Positions 44,888 to 53,285 of a stretch of 64,000 nt of DNA are shown in pieces. The translations under genes and the position numbers were made by a program. Source of the DNA: Thermococcus sp. (lineage in GTDB: Archaea; Methanobacteriota_B; Thermococci; Thermococcales; Thermococcaceae); the NCBI RefSeq assembly GCF_017656495.1, contig NZ_JACDNS010000005.1, forward strand, positions 62,001 through 126,000, in the 5' to 3' direction. Each line of letters begins with the position of its first letter. Positions within the stretch are counted from its first letter, which is position 1. The notes beneath the pieces are model-generated. The model worked only from the letters and a program-made list of their open reading frames with translations, made no database searches and was not told the origin of the DNA.

Positions 44888-45517
44888 ATGAAAGCCAAAA
44901 AGGTAATTGTTATCCATGTAAAGGATGACGTAGAGAAGGAAGAATTTATGAAGGAGTTACAAAAGCTTAATCTACCCGCCTTTATTTATGTCCATGGAAA
45001 GCTCAACTCCCTGAAGATTAACATACAAGGAACCAAAGATGAAATTAGGGATGCAATTTACAAAATTAAGGACATCCACAGAAGAGTTCGTTCTCGCTTA
45101 TATGCAAACAAACGTGGGTTGTACAGATACACCCTAGACGATATATTTAGAGAAGCAGGTGTTAGCATTTCAGCTCCAATTCTGCTGAGAACCCTTGAGT
45201 TGCTTGGGGAGACTGTTGAATTTAAGGACAATGAACTCGAGACCTCAATACCATGGAATGAAATAGTTAAGCTCACGAGGAAGCTTGGAGAATATCTTGC
45301 GGACATTTCACTCCAGACCACAAGACAGATACGGGAAGTGGTTCTGCCTTTAGCTGTTGTTTTTGAGATCGATCCAGAAGAAATTTTGGACTTGATGATC
45401 GAGCTTGGAGTAGCTGAGTATAAAGAGGATAAGTTTAAATACGAACTTGTGAAGAACAAAGAGCAGGCTATGGAAATAATGTTAAAACATTTAACAGGTG
45501 AGGAAAATGAAGATTGA
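44888..45517 (+). CDS. DUF2067-family protein
   Basis: 209 residues, starting nine bases after csl4 behind AGGTGTGAAAT. The N-terminal half is an alpha/beta unit ([19 protein letters not shown]), followed by the basic stretch [19 protein letters not shown] (about 64-82) and a helical winged-helix-like half. The family is archaeal and of unknown function. Lying between an exosome subunit and an RNA polymerase subunit suggests a role in RNA metabolism. It overlaps rpoL by 11 bp. Confidence 0.75.
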   Translation: MKAKKVIVIHVKDDVEKEEFMKELQKLNLPAFIYVHGKLNSLKINIQGTKDEIRDAIYKIKDIHRRVRSRLYANKRGLYRYTLDDIFREAGVSISAPILLRTLELLGETVEFKDNELETSIPWNEIVKLTRKLGEYLADISLQTTRQIREVVLPLAVVFEIDPEEILDLMIELGVAEYKEDKFKYELVKNKEQAMEIMLKHLTGEENED

Positions 45518-45794
45518 AGTTATTAAGCGTGAAAAAAATGTCCTAGAATTTTATCTCGTTGGAGAAGACCACACATTTGCCAACCTACTCAATGAGGCTC
45601 TTCATGAGAATAAGCATGTCACATTTGCTGGTTATACAATTGAACATCCAATCTTGACTGCCAGAAAGCCAAAATTTAGAGTTGTTACTGATGGCAAAAT
45701 AACTCCAGAAAAGGCTTTGGAAGAAGCAGCTCAGAGAATATTTGACAGAGCTAAAGAAGTCCTTGAAGCCTGGGAAAAGGCAGTTAAGAAGTGA
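45507..45794 (+). CDS. rpoL: DNA-directed RNA polymerase subunit L
   Basis: 95 residues. The ATG at 45507 follows [30 protein letters not shown] (about 19-38) and AGYTIEHPI are the conserved dimerisation elements of the Rpb11/RpoL family, which pairs with RpoD in the assembly platform. It ends the csl4 operon. A perfect hairpin lies 42 bp downstream. Confidence 0.95.
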   Translation: MKIEVIKREKNVLEFYLVGEDHTFANLLNEALHENKHVTFAGYTIEHPILTARKPKFRVVTDGKITPEKALEEAAQRIFDRAKEVLEAWEKAVKK

Positions 45795-45835
45795 TTTTTG
45801 TTTCTCAATTTGTTAGTCCAGTCAAATTTTTCAAA

Positions 45836-45860
45836 TTTTGGTCTATATTTCAGACCAAAA
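45836..45860. repeat. Hairpin between rpoL and the RNase III-like gene
   Basis: TTTTGGTCT (45836-45844) and AGACCAAAA (45852-45860) are perfect 9-bp arms around a 7-base loop. The sequence TTTCAGACC at 45848-45856 recurs at 45880-45888, just before the next start codon. It could be a terminator, an operator or an RNA structure in the leader of the next gene. Confidence 0.5.
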
Positions 45861-45892
45861 AGCTTAAGTTTTGAGCAGTTTTCAGACCGAAT

Positions 45893-46279
45893 ATGAAATA
45901 TTCAAAAGACTTCACAGACAAAAACCTCTCAAAGTTCGGTGATTCGCTTGTTAACTTCATATTTTCCTTGGCGTTAAGTGAATATTTAGGACATCCAGCA
46001 GCTGGTAGGGTTCCAAATTCTTCTTTAGCCTTGGCCCTTGATAGAGCTAAGCTCACCCACTTAATTCCCCCGAGAACAGATAAGCATGGGAAAGGAGATA
46101 TAGCTGAGGCAATAATAGCTTATGCATGGCTGGAAGGAAAGATATCAATTGAAGAAGCAGCTGAAATAATTAAGAAAAATTTCACCCCAGATGTAGTCCA
46201 CTTTACAAGGAAGAAAGAAGTAATTGGGCTAGCCTTTGGAGAACTTTTAAAAGTGATAAAAGAAAGGCTTAAACTCTAA
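45893..46279 (+). CDS. Ribonuclease III-family (mini-III-like) protein
   Basis: 128 residues, without a double-stranded RNA-binding domain. LSKFGDSLVNFIFSLALSEY (about 12-31) resembles the RNase III signature around LGDAVL, keeping the Asp. KGDIAEAIIAYAWLEG (about 66-81) resembles the second acidic site D-x-x-E-A. The Glu immediately before the first signature in classical enzymes is not obvious. It is likely an RNA-processing nuclease, but activity is unproven. It lacks a clear ribosome site, and the leader contains a hairpin and a repeated TTTCAGACC. It overlaps the convergent gene by 4 bp. Confidence 0.75.
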   Translation: MKYSKDFTDKNLSKFGDSLVNFIFSLALSEYLGHPAAGRVPNSSLALALDRAKLTHLIPPRTDKHGKGDIAEAIIAYAWLEGKISIEEAAEIIKKNFTPDVVHFTRKKEVIGLAFGELLKVIKERLKL

Positions 46280-47082
46280 ATACTCGTTAAAATCTCAATT
46301 AGTGTTTGTTTATCCGGTAACTTTGCGAATTTGTCTGGGTCTTTGACTTTAAGCAATAATGGAACTTCTCCGAATAACTTGAGAACTTTTCCAAAGGGTA
46401 TCTTACCTTCACCAGGTAGGAGATGCAAATCACCGACTCCATAAGCAAGTGCATCTTCTGGTTCAACTTGAGGGGTTAGCTTTCCAAAATTGTCATGAAT
46501 CATTAGAATTATTGTTTTCTCAGTCCCTAGTTTAACATCTTCAAGGAGTTTGTTCTCATCCCCCTGGGCACTTAAAAAGGCATGAGCAACATCTAAGGCA
46601 AAACCAACGTTCTCTCTATCTACATTGTCTACAACATAGAGCGTGTCTTTAACGCTGAATGTATTTTCTAAAGCTATTTTGATTCCAAACTTGCCTGCCA
46701 CATCTGCTAGCCGTTGTATTGCTTCAATTTCTAGGTCTAACCTCCCTGTCTTTCCGCTCTGCATGACAATAATTTTTGCACCTAGCTTTATAGCGACATC
46801 AACTACAGCTTTTGCAACTTTGAAATGCCTGGAGTAATAAATGTGATCTCTGAGATTAACTGAAAGAGGCATTCTGACTATGTAGTTTATACCTACCCCT
46901 TTTAATGCTGCCTCAACAGGACGAAGCTTTTTCTCAACTACTTCACCGTTCTTTATTAATCCAAGAGCATGGGGAAATATCTGAACAAAGTCGTATTTCT
47001 TAATTTTTACATCAGCTAGAACTGATGGTAGGCTCTTATCTTTATTCACAAAGTGAGGATAAATACTAACCCCAATCTCCAT
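46276..47082 (-). CDS. Sugar-phosphate isomerase/epimerase-like TIM-barrel protein
   Basis: 268 residues of the xylose-isomerase-like TIM barrel (AP endonuclease 2 superfamily). Conserved features are MEIGVSIYPHF at the first strand, IALENTFS with the metal-binding Glu (about 140-147), VGFALDVAHAFL with an Asp and His (about 163-174), and ILMIHDNFG with a His and Asp (about 194-202). It probably binds a divalent metal and isomerises a sugar or related compound. The substrate cannot be deduced. Confidence 0.78.
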   Translation of the reverse strand: MEIGVSIYPHFVNKDKSLPSVLADVKIKKYDFVQIFPHALGLIKNGEVVEKKLRPVEAALKGVGINYIVRMPLSVNLRDHIYYSRHFKVAKAVVDVAIKLGAKIIVMQSGKTGRLDLEIEAIQRLADVAGKFGIKIALENTFSVKDTLYVVDNVDRENVGFALDVAHAFLSAQGDENKLLEDVKLGTEKTIILMIHDNFGKLTPQVEPEDALAYGVGDLHLLPGEGKIPFGKVLKLFGEVPLLLKVKDPDKFAKLPDKQTLIEILTSI

Positions 47083-47177
47083 CTTTTACACCTGCCTTTG
47101 TTTCCTGTCTGGTTGTATAAAAATCTTTAGCACCACATTTAAAAGTTTCCAGAGTAATTTTTAGTTAGGTGATATAC

Positions 47178-48194
47178 GTGGAGAAAGGGGAAGTCTGGAA
47201 GTACCTCACGTTCATCTTAACTCTTCTCTTGGCTTTAGCAATTGTGAGCAATGTACTCCTTTATACACAAAATAGCGAACTTCAGAGGGCTTTGGTAGCT
47301 AATAAAACAACCGAAGTTAAAGTTGAAGTACCAAACATAACAGTTCAGGCTCCCACAGGAAACATAACTGCGTTACAAGCTAAAATCGAGGAACTTCAAC
47401 AGCAAATTGAGTATCTTAAGGAACAGCTGAGAGAAAAGCAACCAACTGGGGCAAACACAACAATAGCTATACTTCCTATAATGGGTCCAATTGATGAAAC
47501 AATGGCACTTGACGTTATCTCTAAGATTAGGGAGATCAAAGAAAACAAAAGCATAGGTGGAGTTCTGCTCTGGATTGAGAGTCCAGGAGGTTATGTAGGT
47601 CCAGTCAGGGTAATTTACAAAGAGCTGAAAAAGCTCAGCTATGAAAAACCAATAGTTGCTTACACTGGCGGTTATGCCGATTCAGGTGGATATTTCATAG
47701 CGTGTGCTGCGGATAAAATAATTGCAGATCCATTAGCAGAAGTTGGCAGCATAGGGGTTCTCTATGTCCATTATGACCTTGAGCAGTACTATGCCCAAAA
47801 TGGCATAAAAGTTAACGTCTTCAAGACAGGCAAATACAAAGATATGGGTGCTGAATGGAGAGATTTGACTCCTGAAGAAAAAGAGATGATAAAGAACATC
47901 ATTGATACATATTTCCAAGATTTCCTCCAAGCAGTCAGTGAGGGGAGACACCTTGATATGAACACAACAAAAGAATACGCAACTGGTCAGACTTGGTTTG
48001 CTACAGAGGTTAAGGGAACTTTAATTGACGACACTGGAGATTTAGACTATGCAATTAAGGTTCTTAAGGAACTTATGGGAGTTAAAAGTGCTAGAGTAAT
48101 CCTGTACGATGCTCAAAAAACAGATTTTGGAATCTACGAGAGCTCATCCCTCTATATGCCCGCCAATTACGTTTACTCGTACATAAGGGGGTGA
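47178..48194 (+). CDS. sppA: Signal peptide peptidase SppA-type membrane serine protease
   Basis: About 338 residues from a GTG at 47178, behind AGGTGAT. One N-terminal membrane helix (YLTFILTLLLALAIVSNVLL) is followed by a coiled-coil-like linker and a ClpP/crotonase-like domain. The nucleophile Ser lies in YADSGGYFIACAA (Ser near 173) and the general-base Lys in KTGKYKDMG (near 225), the Ser/Lys dyad of archaeal SppA. It degrades cleaved signal peptides at the outer face of the membrane. Confidence 0.92.
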   Translation: MEKGEVWKYLTFILTLLLALAIVSNVLLYTQNSELQRALVANKTTEVKVEVPNITVQAPTGNITALQAKIEELQQQIEYLKEQLREKQPTGANTTIAILPIMGPIDETMALDVISKIREIKENKSIGGVLLWIESPGGYVGPVRVIYKELKKLSYEKPIVAYTGGYADSGGYFIACAADKIIADPLAEVGSIGVLYVHYDLEQYYAQNGIKVNVFKTGKYKDMGAEWRDLTPEEKEMIKNIIDTYFQDFLQAVSEGRHLDMNTTKEYATGQTWFATEVKGTLIDDTGDLDYAIKVLKELMGVKSARVILYDAQKTDFGIYESSSLYMPANYVYSYIRG

Positions 48195-48198
48195 GCTC

Positions 48199-48672
48199 AT
48201 GCAGTGTGAGGAAAAGCTTGAGGTGTTTGAGAACGGATTTGAGGATGGAAAATTTAATCTGAGGATAGAGTTTTATGGTAGTGATGCTAGGAAAGTTCTG
48301 CTTGCAATCCTTTATGAGCTTTATCTTCCAGACTATGGGCCGGAATACGTCTATCCTTTCGAGTGTGCAAAAGAGTTTTGGGGCATTTACATGGATGCCA
48401 GCGAAGTTCAGCCAGAAGAACTTAAGCTAGGCAAGCCCAAATTTGTGAGCAGAGCAGTTATTGACAAGCTTGAGGCAATTTTGGGGAACATTGAAGCTCC
48501 AAGAGAAGTAAAAGAGAGCATAGACTTAGAAGAGGCAGAGATTTATAAGCTTAAGGGTGGACTTTTGGCTTTAGGAAAGAACTTTCTGCTTGACGGCATT
48601 AAAAATCGCTTGTTCATATTTAATAAGCCTTCTGCGAGGGAGTTAATTTTGAAATACATTGGGAGATGGTAG
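48199..48672 (+). CDS. Conserved hypothetical protein
   Basis: 157 residues, starting five bases after the sppA stop codon with GGGGGTGAGCTC before the ATG. Mixed alpha/beta, with two Cys (near 3 and 55) and no recognised motif. Residues AVIDKLEAILGNIEAPREVK and the tail SARELILKYIGRW are amphipathic helices. Tight spacing to sppA and to the AI-2E-type gene (1-bp gap) places it in one operon with two membrane proteins. The function is unknown. Confidence 0.65.
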   Translation: MQCEEKLEVFENGFEDGKFNLRIEFYGSDARKVLLAILYELYLPDYGPEYVYPFECAKEFWGIYMDASEVQPEELKLGKPKFVSRAVIDKLEAILGNIEAPREVKESIDLEEAEIYKLKGGLLALGKNFLLDGIKNRLFIFNKPSARELILKYIGRW

Positions 48673-48673
48673 T

Positions 48674-49714
48674 ATGAAGACGGAATCTCTTGTGTGGATT
48701 GGGGTCTCTCTTATTATTCTTTTTTTGGTTTGGCTTACTGTCAAGCCTCTAATTTCGCCAATAATCTTCGGCCTGGCTATGGCATATATTTTCCATCCAT
48801 TTCACATGAAGCTTTCTGAAAACTTCGGCAACAAAAAATCTGCCATATTGCTAACAGCTATGATGGCACTGCTTGCCGGGATTCTATTAATAGGTGCAGC
48901 TCTTTGGCTGAGAGATGTTTTAACCTACCTATACATCTACATTGGCGACGTTTTTAACTGGCTTTTAGGAGTTAATCTACCCTTTGGAATAGGGGAAAGC
49001 ATCCAAACCATTTCAAAAACAATCCCAGAAAAACTTGGCAGCATTCTACTGGGATATACATTTTCACTTCCAAAATTCATGCTACAAGCAATAGTTTTTC
49101 TTGCCCTGTTCTATGCCATCCTAACAAATTCCGATTTCCTGTCCATGGAGATTTACCGCCTCTTGCCAAAAGAGAAGAGAGAGCTAGGTATACATTTAGT
49201 AGAAAGAGCTAAGATGACACTCAATGCCATTTTGAGAACTTGGCTAATGCTTAGTGTCCTTAAAGGTGTCTTTCTTACCGTTGGATTTGTACTGTTTGAC
49301 ATCACAACTGTCAGCGGTGCAATTGCGGCAGGAATTCTATGTATAGTCCTTGAACTCTTACCTGTGATTGGAGGTTGGATCCTCTGGGTAATTGGAGCAG
49401 CATATTTGATTAAGACTGGCAATGTAACCCTTGGGGTACTTTTCGCAGTATATGGGGCAGTTTTTATCTCACCGATACCGGATATAACAATAAGACCAAA
49501 ACTTGTCGCTGAAGGTGCGAAAGTGAGCTCAGTTGTTGCATTAATAGGAATTTTCGGTGGAATAATGTCCTTTGGGATAAAGGGCGTTATAATTGGACCA
49601 GTAGCTTTAGGTCTGCTTGTAACATTGCTGGAAGAGTGGAAAGAGCAAGAGAAAGGAACTTTAGGTCAAGAATCTACACAACCTTCCAAAGCTCGTCACT
49701 CAAAGGCTGCTTGA
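48674..49714 (+). CDS. AI-2E-family transporter-like membrane protein
   Basis: About 346 residues with seven or eight hydrophobic helices, of the PerM/TqsA family (AI-2E_transport). The ATG at 48674 follows GGGAGATGGTAGT. Diagnostic is the C-terminal block VLELLPVIGGWILWVIGAAY and ISPIPDITIRPKLV (about 275-288), with the conserved proline-rich pattern. Some relatives export autoinducer-2 and others are Na+/H+ antiporters, so the substrate is open. The 3' end overlaps the convergent gene by 41 bp. Confidence 0.85.
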   Translation: MKTESLVWIGVSLIILFLVWLTVKPLISPIIFGLAMAYIFHPFHMKLSENFGNKKSAILLTAMMALLAGILLIGAALWLRDVLTYLYIYIGDVFNWLLGVNLPFGIGESIQTISKTIPEKLGSILLGYTFSLPKFMLQAIVFLALFYAILTNSDFLSMEIYRLLPKEKRELGIHLVERAKMTLNAILRTWLMLSVLKGVFLTVGFVLFDITTVSGAIAAGILCIVLELLPVIGGWILWVIGAAYLIKTGNVTLGVLFAVYGAVFISPIPDITIRPKLVAEGAKVSSVVALIGIFGGIMSFGIKGVIIGPVALGLLVTLLEEWKEQEKGTLGQESTQPSKARHSKAA

Positions 49715-50666
49715 GCTCTTTTTCTTTCCCATCTTTTATGATTACTCTTTTCTCTCTGTCTTCAAGAAATTCCCCAATTATCGAGGCTGTTATTCCCTCT
49801 TTTTCAAGAGCAGTGAGGATTTTTTCTGCATTTTCCCTTGATGTAGAAATGAGTAGTGCTCCGGAACTTATTAATGCCAGAGGATCCAGGTTGAAGTACT
49901 CACAGATTTTCCTTGTTTCTTCTGCTATTGGGATCTTTTCATAGTACACTTTAAAGCCTAATCCAGAAGCATCTGCCATCTCATGCAGCCCATTGGCAAT
50001 TCCTCCCTCTGTGGGATCGTGCATTGCATTTACTCCAATTTCGTTCGCTATTAACGCTTCTTTCACAACACTTATCTTCCGGAGAAAGGCTTTTGCCCTC
50101 TCAACAAACTCTTTTCCAAACACTTTGACTAGTTCGTCCTCGTGCTCGCTTGCTATGATAGATGTCCCTTCAATTCCTGCTCCCTTTGTGAGAATAATTA
50201 CATCCCCTGGTTTTGCATTTCCAGCGTACACGAGCTTTTCTTTGTTGACCTCGCCAAGCATTGTGCCGACAACTATTGGCCTCTTTAAACCTGGCGTAAC
50301 TTCAGTATGTCCCCCGATGATTGCAATGCCAAGTTCTTTCGCACTTTTATCAATATCTGCCATTATTTCCTTTAGAAGACTCTCATCAGCATTTTCAGGC
50401 AGAAGAATTGAGATTAGGAACCACTTTGGCTTTGCCCCAAAAGTCGCAACATCATTCGCATTCACGTTAACTGCATAAAAGCCTATGTACTTCTCTGCGC
50501 CTGTTATCGGATCAGTGGATGCTACGAGGACTTTATCGCCAAAGTCGACAGCGGCGGCATCAACGCCAACTCCTGACTTAATTAACACCCTCTCTCCTTG
50601 AACGCCTAGATGCTTGAAAACTATCTCTCTAAGTTTCTCTGGTGGAACTTTTCCAACAGGCAGCAT
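49674..50666 (-). CDS. AIR synthase-related (HypE/PurM-like) protein
   Basis: 330 residues with the PurM/HypE fold: SGVGVDAAAVDFGDKVLVAS (about 31-50), the ATP-binding IIGGHTEVTP (about 121-130), GDVIILTKGAGIEG and HDPTEGGIANGL (about 215-226). True HypE ends in a conserved Cys that carries the carbamoyl group, whereas this protein ends DELWKVV. It is therefore not HypE itself. It is probably an ATP-dependent small-molecule ligase or kinase of unknown substrate. It borders the CRISPR-bearing gap. Confidence 0.8.
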   Translation of the reverse strand: MLPVGKVPPEKLREIVFKHLGVQGERVLIKSGVGVDAAAVDFGDKVLVASTDPITGAEKYIGFYAVNVNANDVATFGAKPKWFLISILLPENADESLLKEIMADIDKSAKELGIAIIGGHTEVTPGLKRPIVVGTMLGEVNKEKLVYAGNAKPGDVIILTKGAGIEGTSIIASEHEDELVKVFGKEFVERAKAFLRKISVVKEALIANEIGVNAMHDPTEGGIANGLHEMADASGLGFKVYYEKIPIAEETRKICEYFNLDPLALISSGALLISTSRENAEKILTALEKEGITASIIGEFLEDREKRVIIKDGKEKELKQPLSDELWKVV

Positions 50667-50825
50667 TTTTCATCCCAAATGGAGTGCCATTTTAAAAATA
50701 TAAACATTGTCTTGTGCAAATGTTTAATTCTGTAATTGTTGAATTATTTAATTAATTACATCATAAGGGTACTGAGCAGTTAACTCTCCAGAGGCTCATT
50801 ATTAAGTAAGATTGTAGAAAAGCGG

Positions 50826-50922
50826 ATTTCGATTCTTCTAAAGTCTTATTGAAACAGGTTCTGGGCTTACCAGGAGAGCTGGCAAATCAGGACTTTCAAT
50901 TCTTCTAAAGTCTTATTGAAAC
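50826..50922 (-). CRISPR. Minimal CRISPR array: two 30-bp repeats, one 37-bp spacer
   Basis: The repeats are at 50826-50855 and 50893-50922. On the minus strand the intact copy starts GTTTCAATAAGACTT and ends GAATTGAAAG, which matches the Thermococcales repeat type used with Cas6-processed systems. The copy at 50826 differs at its minus-strand 3' end (ATCGAAAT in place of ATTGAAAG), as expected for the trailer-end repeat. The spacer is 50856-50892. Transcription is therefore expected on the minus strand from the A/T-rich side. No cas gene lies in the window, so the array would depend on Cas proteins made elsewhere. Confidence 0.85.
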
Positions 50923-51074
50923 AGGGCGCAATTTTGTTCTATTTCCCCAATAAAACTATAAAAACGCTTGAATTATAAAAGCTTTTTGCTGAAGGGTTAA
51001 TAACAAAGCCAGAGCAAGTCTCGGATTTAGAAATTTTTCATGATTTCTCTTGGTGAATAGCTCTACCGTTGGGT
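50923..51074 (-). promoter_or_regulatory. Putative CRISPR leader
   Basis: A/T-rich, non-coding sequence adjoining the intact repeat on its upstream (minus-strand) side. It contains TATA-like TTTATAAT on the minus strand near 50970-50980. Its role is inferred from position. The true leader length is unknown and may run further into the gap that ends at 51403. Confidence 0.4.
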
Positions 51075-51239
51075 TCAATTCTTTGCTACACAATAATGTG
51101 CAAGAGACTTCCAACGTTCAAACAAACCTTTAATTCCAAAAATTTCACCTTGAATTGCCCTAAATAAAAAATGGTCAAGTTTCCATGAGGAACACATAAT
51201 AAAGAAGCTCTCAAAAATCTCAAATCCAAATGTGCACAT
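51075..51239 (-). CDS. Small possible ORF (54 residues), perhaps a decayed gene
   Basis: Open from an ATG at 51239 to a TGA at 51075 in otherwise A/T-rich DNA. The product includes LFRAIQGEIFGIKGLFERWK, which looks protein-like and may be the tail of an old transposase or other gene. It has no clear ribosome site and a stop codon immediately upstream. Low confidence. Confidence 0.25.
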   Translation of the reverse strand: MCTFGFEIFESFFIMCSSWKLDHFLFRAIQGEIFGIKGLFERWKSLAHYCVAKN

Positions 51240-51403
51240 TCAAAACGTTACAATCTTACATAAAATTTGCGACATAATGTAATTTAATAACAAATAATTA
51301 CTAAAAACTTCCAAGGAACTCTCGGGATAGTATTCCAAAAAAGAAGATTGCAAAGAGCCAAAAACTACAAAAACAATGAAAGATAACGAGAATCGAAAAT
51401 TAT
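51240..51403. other. Gene-free A/T-rich stretch
   Basis: No coding frame, RNA gene or repeat was recognised between the small frame at 51239 and the end of the ABCE1 gene at 51404. It may be part of the region accompanying the CRISPR array. Confidence 0.5.
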
Positions 51404-53176
51404 TCAGTCAACGTAATAGTACTCCCCTCTCTCTTTCTGTTCTCTGTCCTTAACGCTGCCCTCTTTATTTGCTCTTGGTCTTCCGGTGTCTGGGTCTCTT
51501 CTGAATGTGATTCCAACGCTTGCTAAGAATCTATTCATGCCCTCTCTCATACCCATTGGCTTTGTGGCTTTACCGAATTTACCTGGCTCGCCTTCAAAGA
51601 CAATCAAGCGATCACTTATGTAATCAATCATCAAAACATCGTGCTCAACAACTAATGCTGTCTTCTCGTTCTTCTCCATTAAATGCCTTATTGCCCTTGA
51701 AACTGCTAATCTCTGCTCAACGTCGAGATAAGCTGAAGGCTCGTCTAACAGGTAGAGGTCAGCATCTCTAAGCAGACATGCAGTTATTGCAACCCTCTGC
51801 AGTTCACCGCCACTGAGCTCATTCACTGGTCTGTCATATAGCTCTGGAATGCCAAGGGGATTCAGCAGTTCAGTCTTGTAGAAGCTGCTCATGAGCTTTG
51901 ATGCATCAATCTTGCTTAAAAGCTCAAACACCGTTCCTTCATAGTCCGCTTTTATATACTGAGGTTTATAGCTCACTTTTAGTTCCCACTCAACTTTTCC
52001 TTCTGTTGGTTCTTCCACCCCAGCAAGCATCTTCACGAAAGTAGTCTTACCAATTCCATTTGGTCCAACTATACCGACTACTTCTCCCCTATACAGCTCT
52101 CCGCCTTCAACTTCCAGCCTAAAACTTCCATAGTCTTTAACTAAAAATGGATACTCAACCAGAACTTCTCCCGCTTGGCTCTTCCTCTCGCTCAGCTTTG
52201 TAAACCTGATCTCATACGGCCTAAAGCGGACGTTCTCATCTGGAAGGTAACCATCGAGAAATATGTTTATCCCGACTCTTGTCCCCTTCGGCATTGAAAA
52301 TATACCATATGCTCCAGGTTTGCCATAAACTACGTGAATAATATCGCTTAGGTAGTCAAGAACTGCCAAATCGTGCTCTACAGCTAAAACTGATTTGCCC
52401 TCTCCAGCAAGCCTTCTTATAAATCTTGCTGCCTTCAGCCTCTGCCTTATGTCGAGATATGAAGAAGGCTCGTCAAAGAAGTAAAAATCGGCATCCCTCA
52501 ACACTGCCGCAGCTATTGCCACCCTCTGCAGTTCGCCACCACTCAACTGCTGGATTTCTCTGTCTAAAATATTCTCCAGCTCAAGCTCCTTGACAACCTT
52601 GTCAAAAAGCCCTCGCTCATCTGCCCTCCTAAGCAAGTCCCTTACTTTTCCTTTAACTACTTTGGGAATTAAGTCCACATATTGGGGCTTTACAACAGGT
52701 CTTATCTCCTTATTTTTCAACTTTTCAAAATAGTTCTGAAGTTCATTTCCTCTAAATGCCTTAATCACATTATCCCAGCTGTCGTTATCTCCACAGAGGT
52801 TTGGGAGTAATTGACCCGCTAAAATTTTAACAGCAGTTGTCTTACCAATACCATTTGGACCCAAAATTCCAACTACCATTCCCTCTTTAATTATAGGCAA
52901 ACGATAAAGGACGAAGCCGTTTACACCGTATCTGTGAACACAATCTTCCTCCAGCTGTTCTGGGAGATTTACGATGGTTATTGCATTGAAAGGACACTTA
53001 TGCACACAGATTCCACAGCCAGTACATGATGCCTCTTGAATTATCGGCTTATAGTTTTCCTCATCTATTATTATTGCCTCTCCACCCATTCTGTTGACGG
53101 GACAAACCCTTTCACAGAGGAAGTGACTACACTTGTCAGGATTGCACTTATCATAATCGATGACCGCAACTCTCAT
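51404..53176 (-). CDS. abce1: ABCE1/Rli1 ribosome-recycling ATPase
   Basis: About 590 residues. The ATG at 53176 follows GGTGAGAAAA. Two 4Fe-4S clusters are supplied by CNPDKCSHFLCERVCP and CTGCGICVHKCP within the first 75 residues. Two ABC domains follow, with Walker A GPNGIGKTT in both, signatures LSGGELQRVAI in both, and Walker B FYFFDEPSSYLD and LYLLDEPSAYLD, plus the hinge regions. ABCE1 splits ribosomes after termination and is essential in archaea. It stands alone. Confidence 0.97.
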   Translation of the reverse strand: MRVAVIDYDKCNPDKCSHFLCERVCPVNRMGGEAIIIDEENYKPIIQEASCTGCGICVHKCPFNAITIVNLPEQLEEDCVHRYGVNGFVLYRLPIIKEGMVVGILGPNGIGKTTAVKILAGQLLPNLCGDNDSWDNVIKAFRGNELQNYFEKLKNKEIRPVVKPQYVDLIPKVVKGKVRDLLRRADERGLFDKVVKELELENILDREIQQLSGGELQRVAIAAAVLRDADFYFFDEPSSYLDIRQRLKAARFIRRLAGEGKSVLAVEHDLAVLDYLSDIIHVVYGKPGAYGIFSMPKGTRVGINIFLDGYLPDENVRFRPYEIRFTKLSERKSQAGEVLVEYPFLVKDYGSFRLEVEGGELYRGEVVGIVGPNGIGKTTFVKMLAGVEEPTEGKVEWELKVSYKPQYIKADYEGTVFELLSKIDASKLMSSFYKTELLNPLGIPELYDRPVNELSGGELQRVAITACLLRDADLYLLDEPSAYLDVEQRLAVSRAIRHLMEKNEKTALVVEHDVLMIDYISDRLIVFEGEPGKFGKATKPMGMREGMNRFLASVGITFRRDPDTGRPRANKEGSVKDREQKERGEYYYVD

Positions 53177-53285
53177 TTTTCTCACCGCTCTATGGTTTTT
53201 AACAGAGTTTTAAAAAGTTGCGATATGTTAATGTTGTATCTCGCTTTCCCAAAAATTTATTTCCTCTCTGGACATAATTAGACAC

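Noticed and set aside
49993..50478. 161-codon plus-strand frame
   Set aside because: It is antisense to the AIR-synthase-like gene, Ser/Phe/Ile-rich, typical of a shadow frame.
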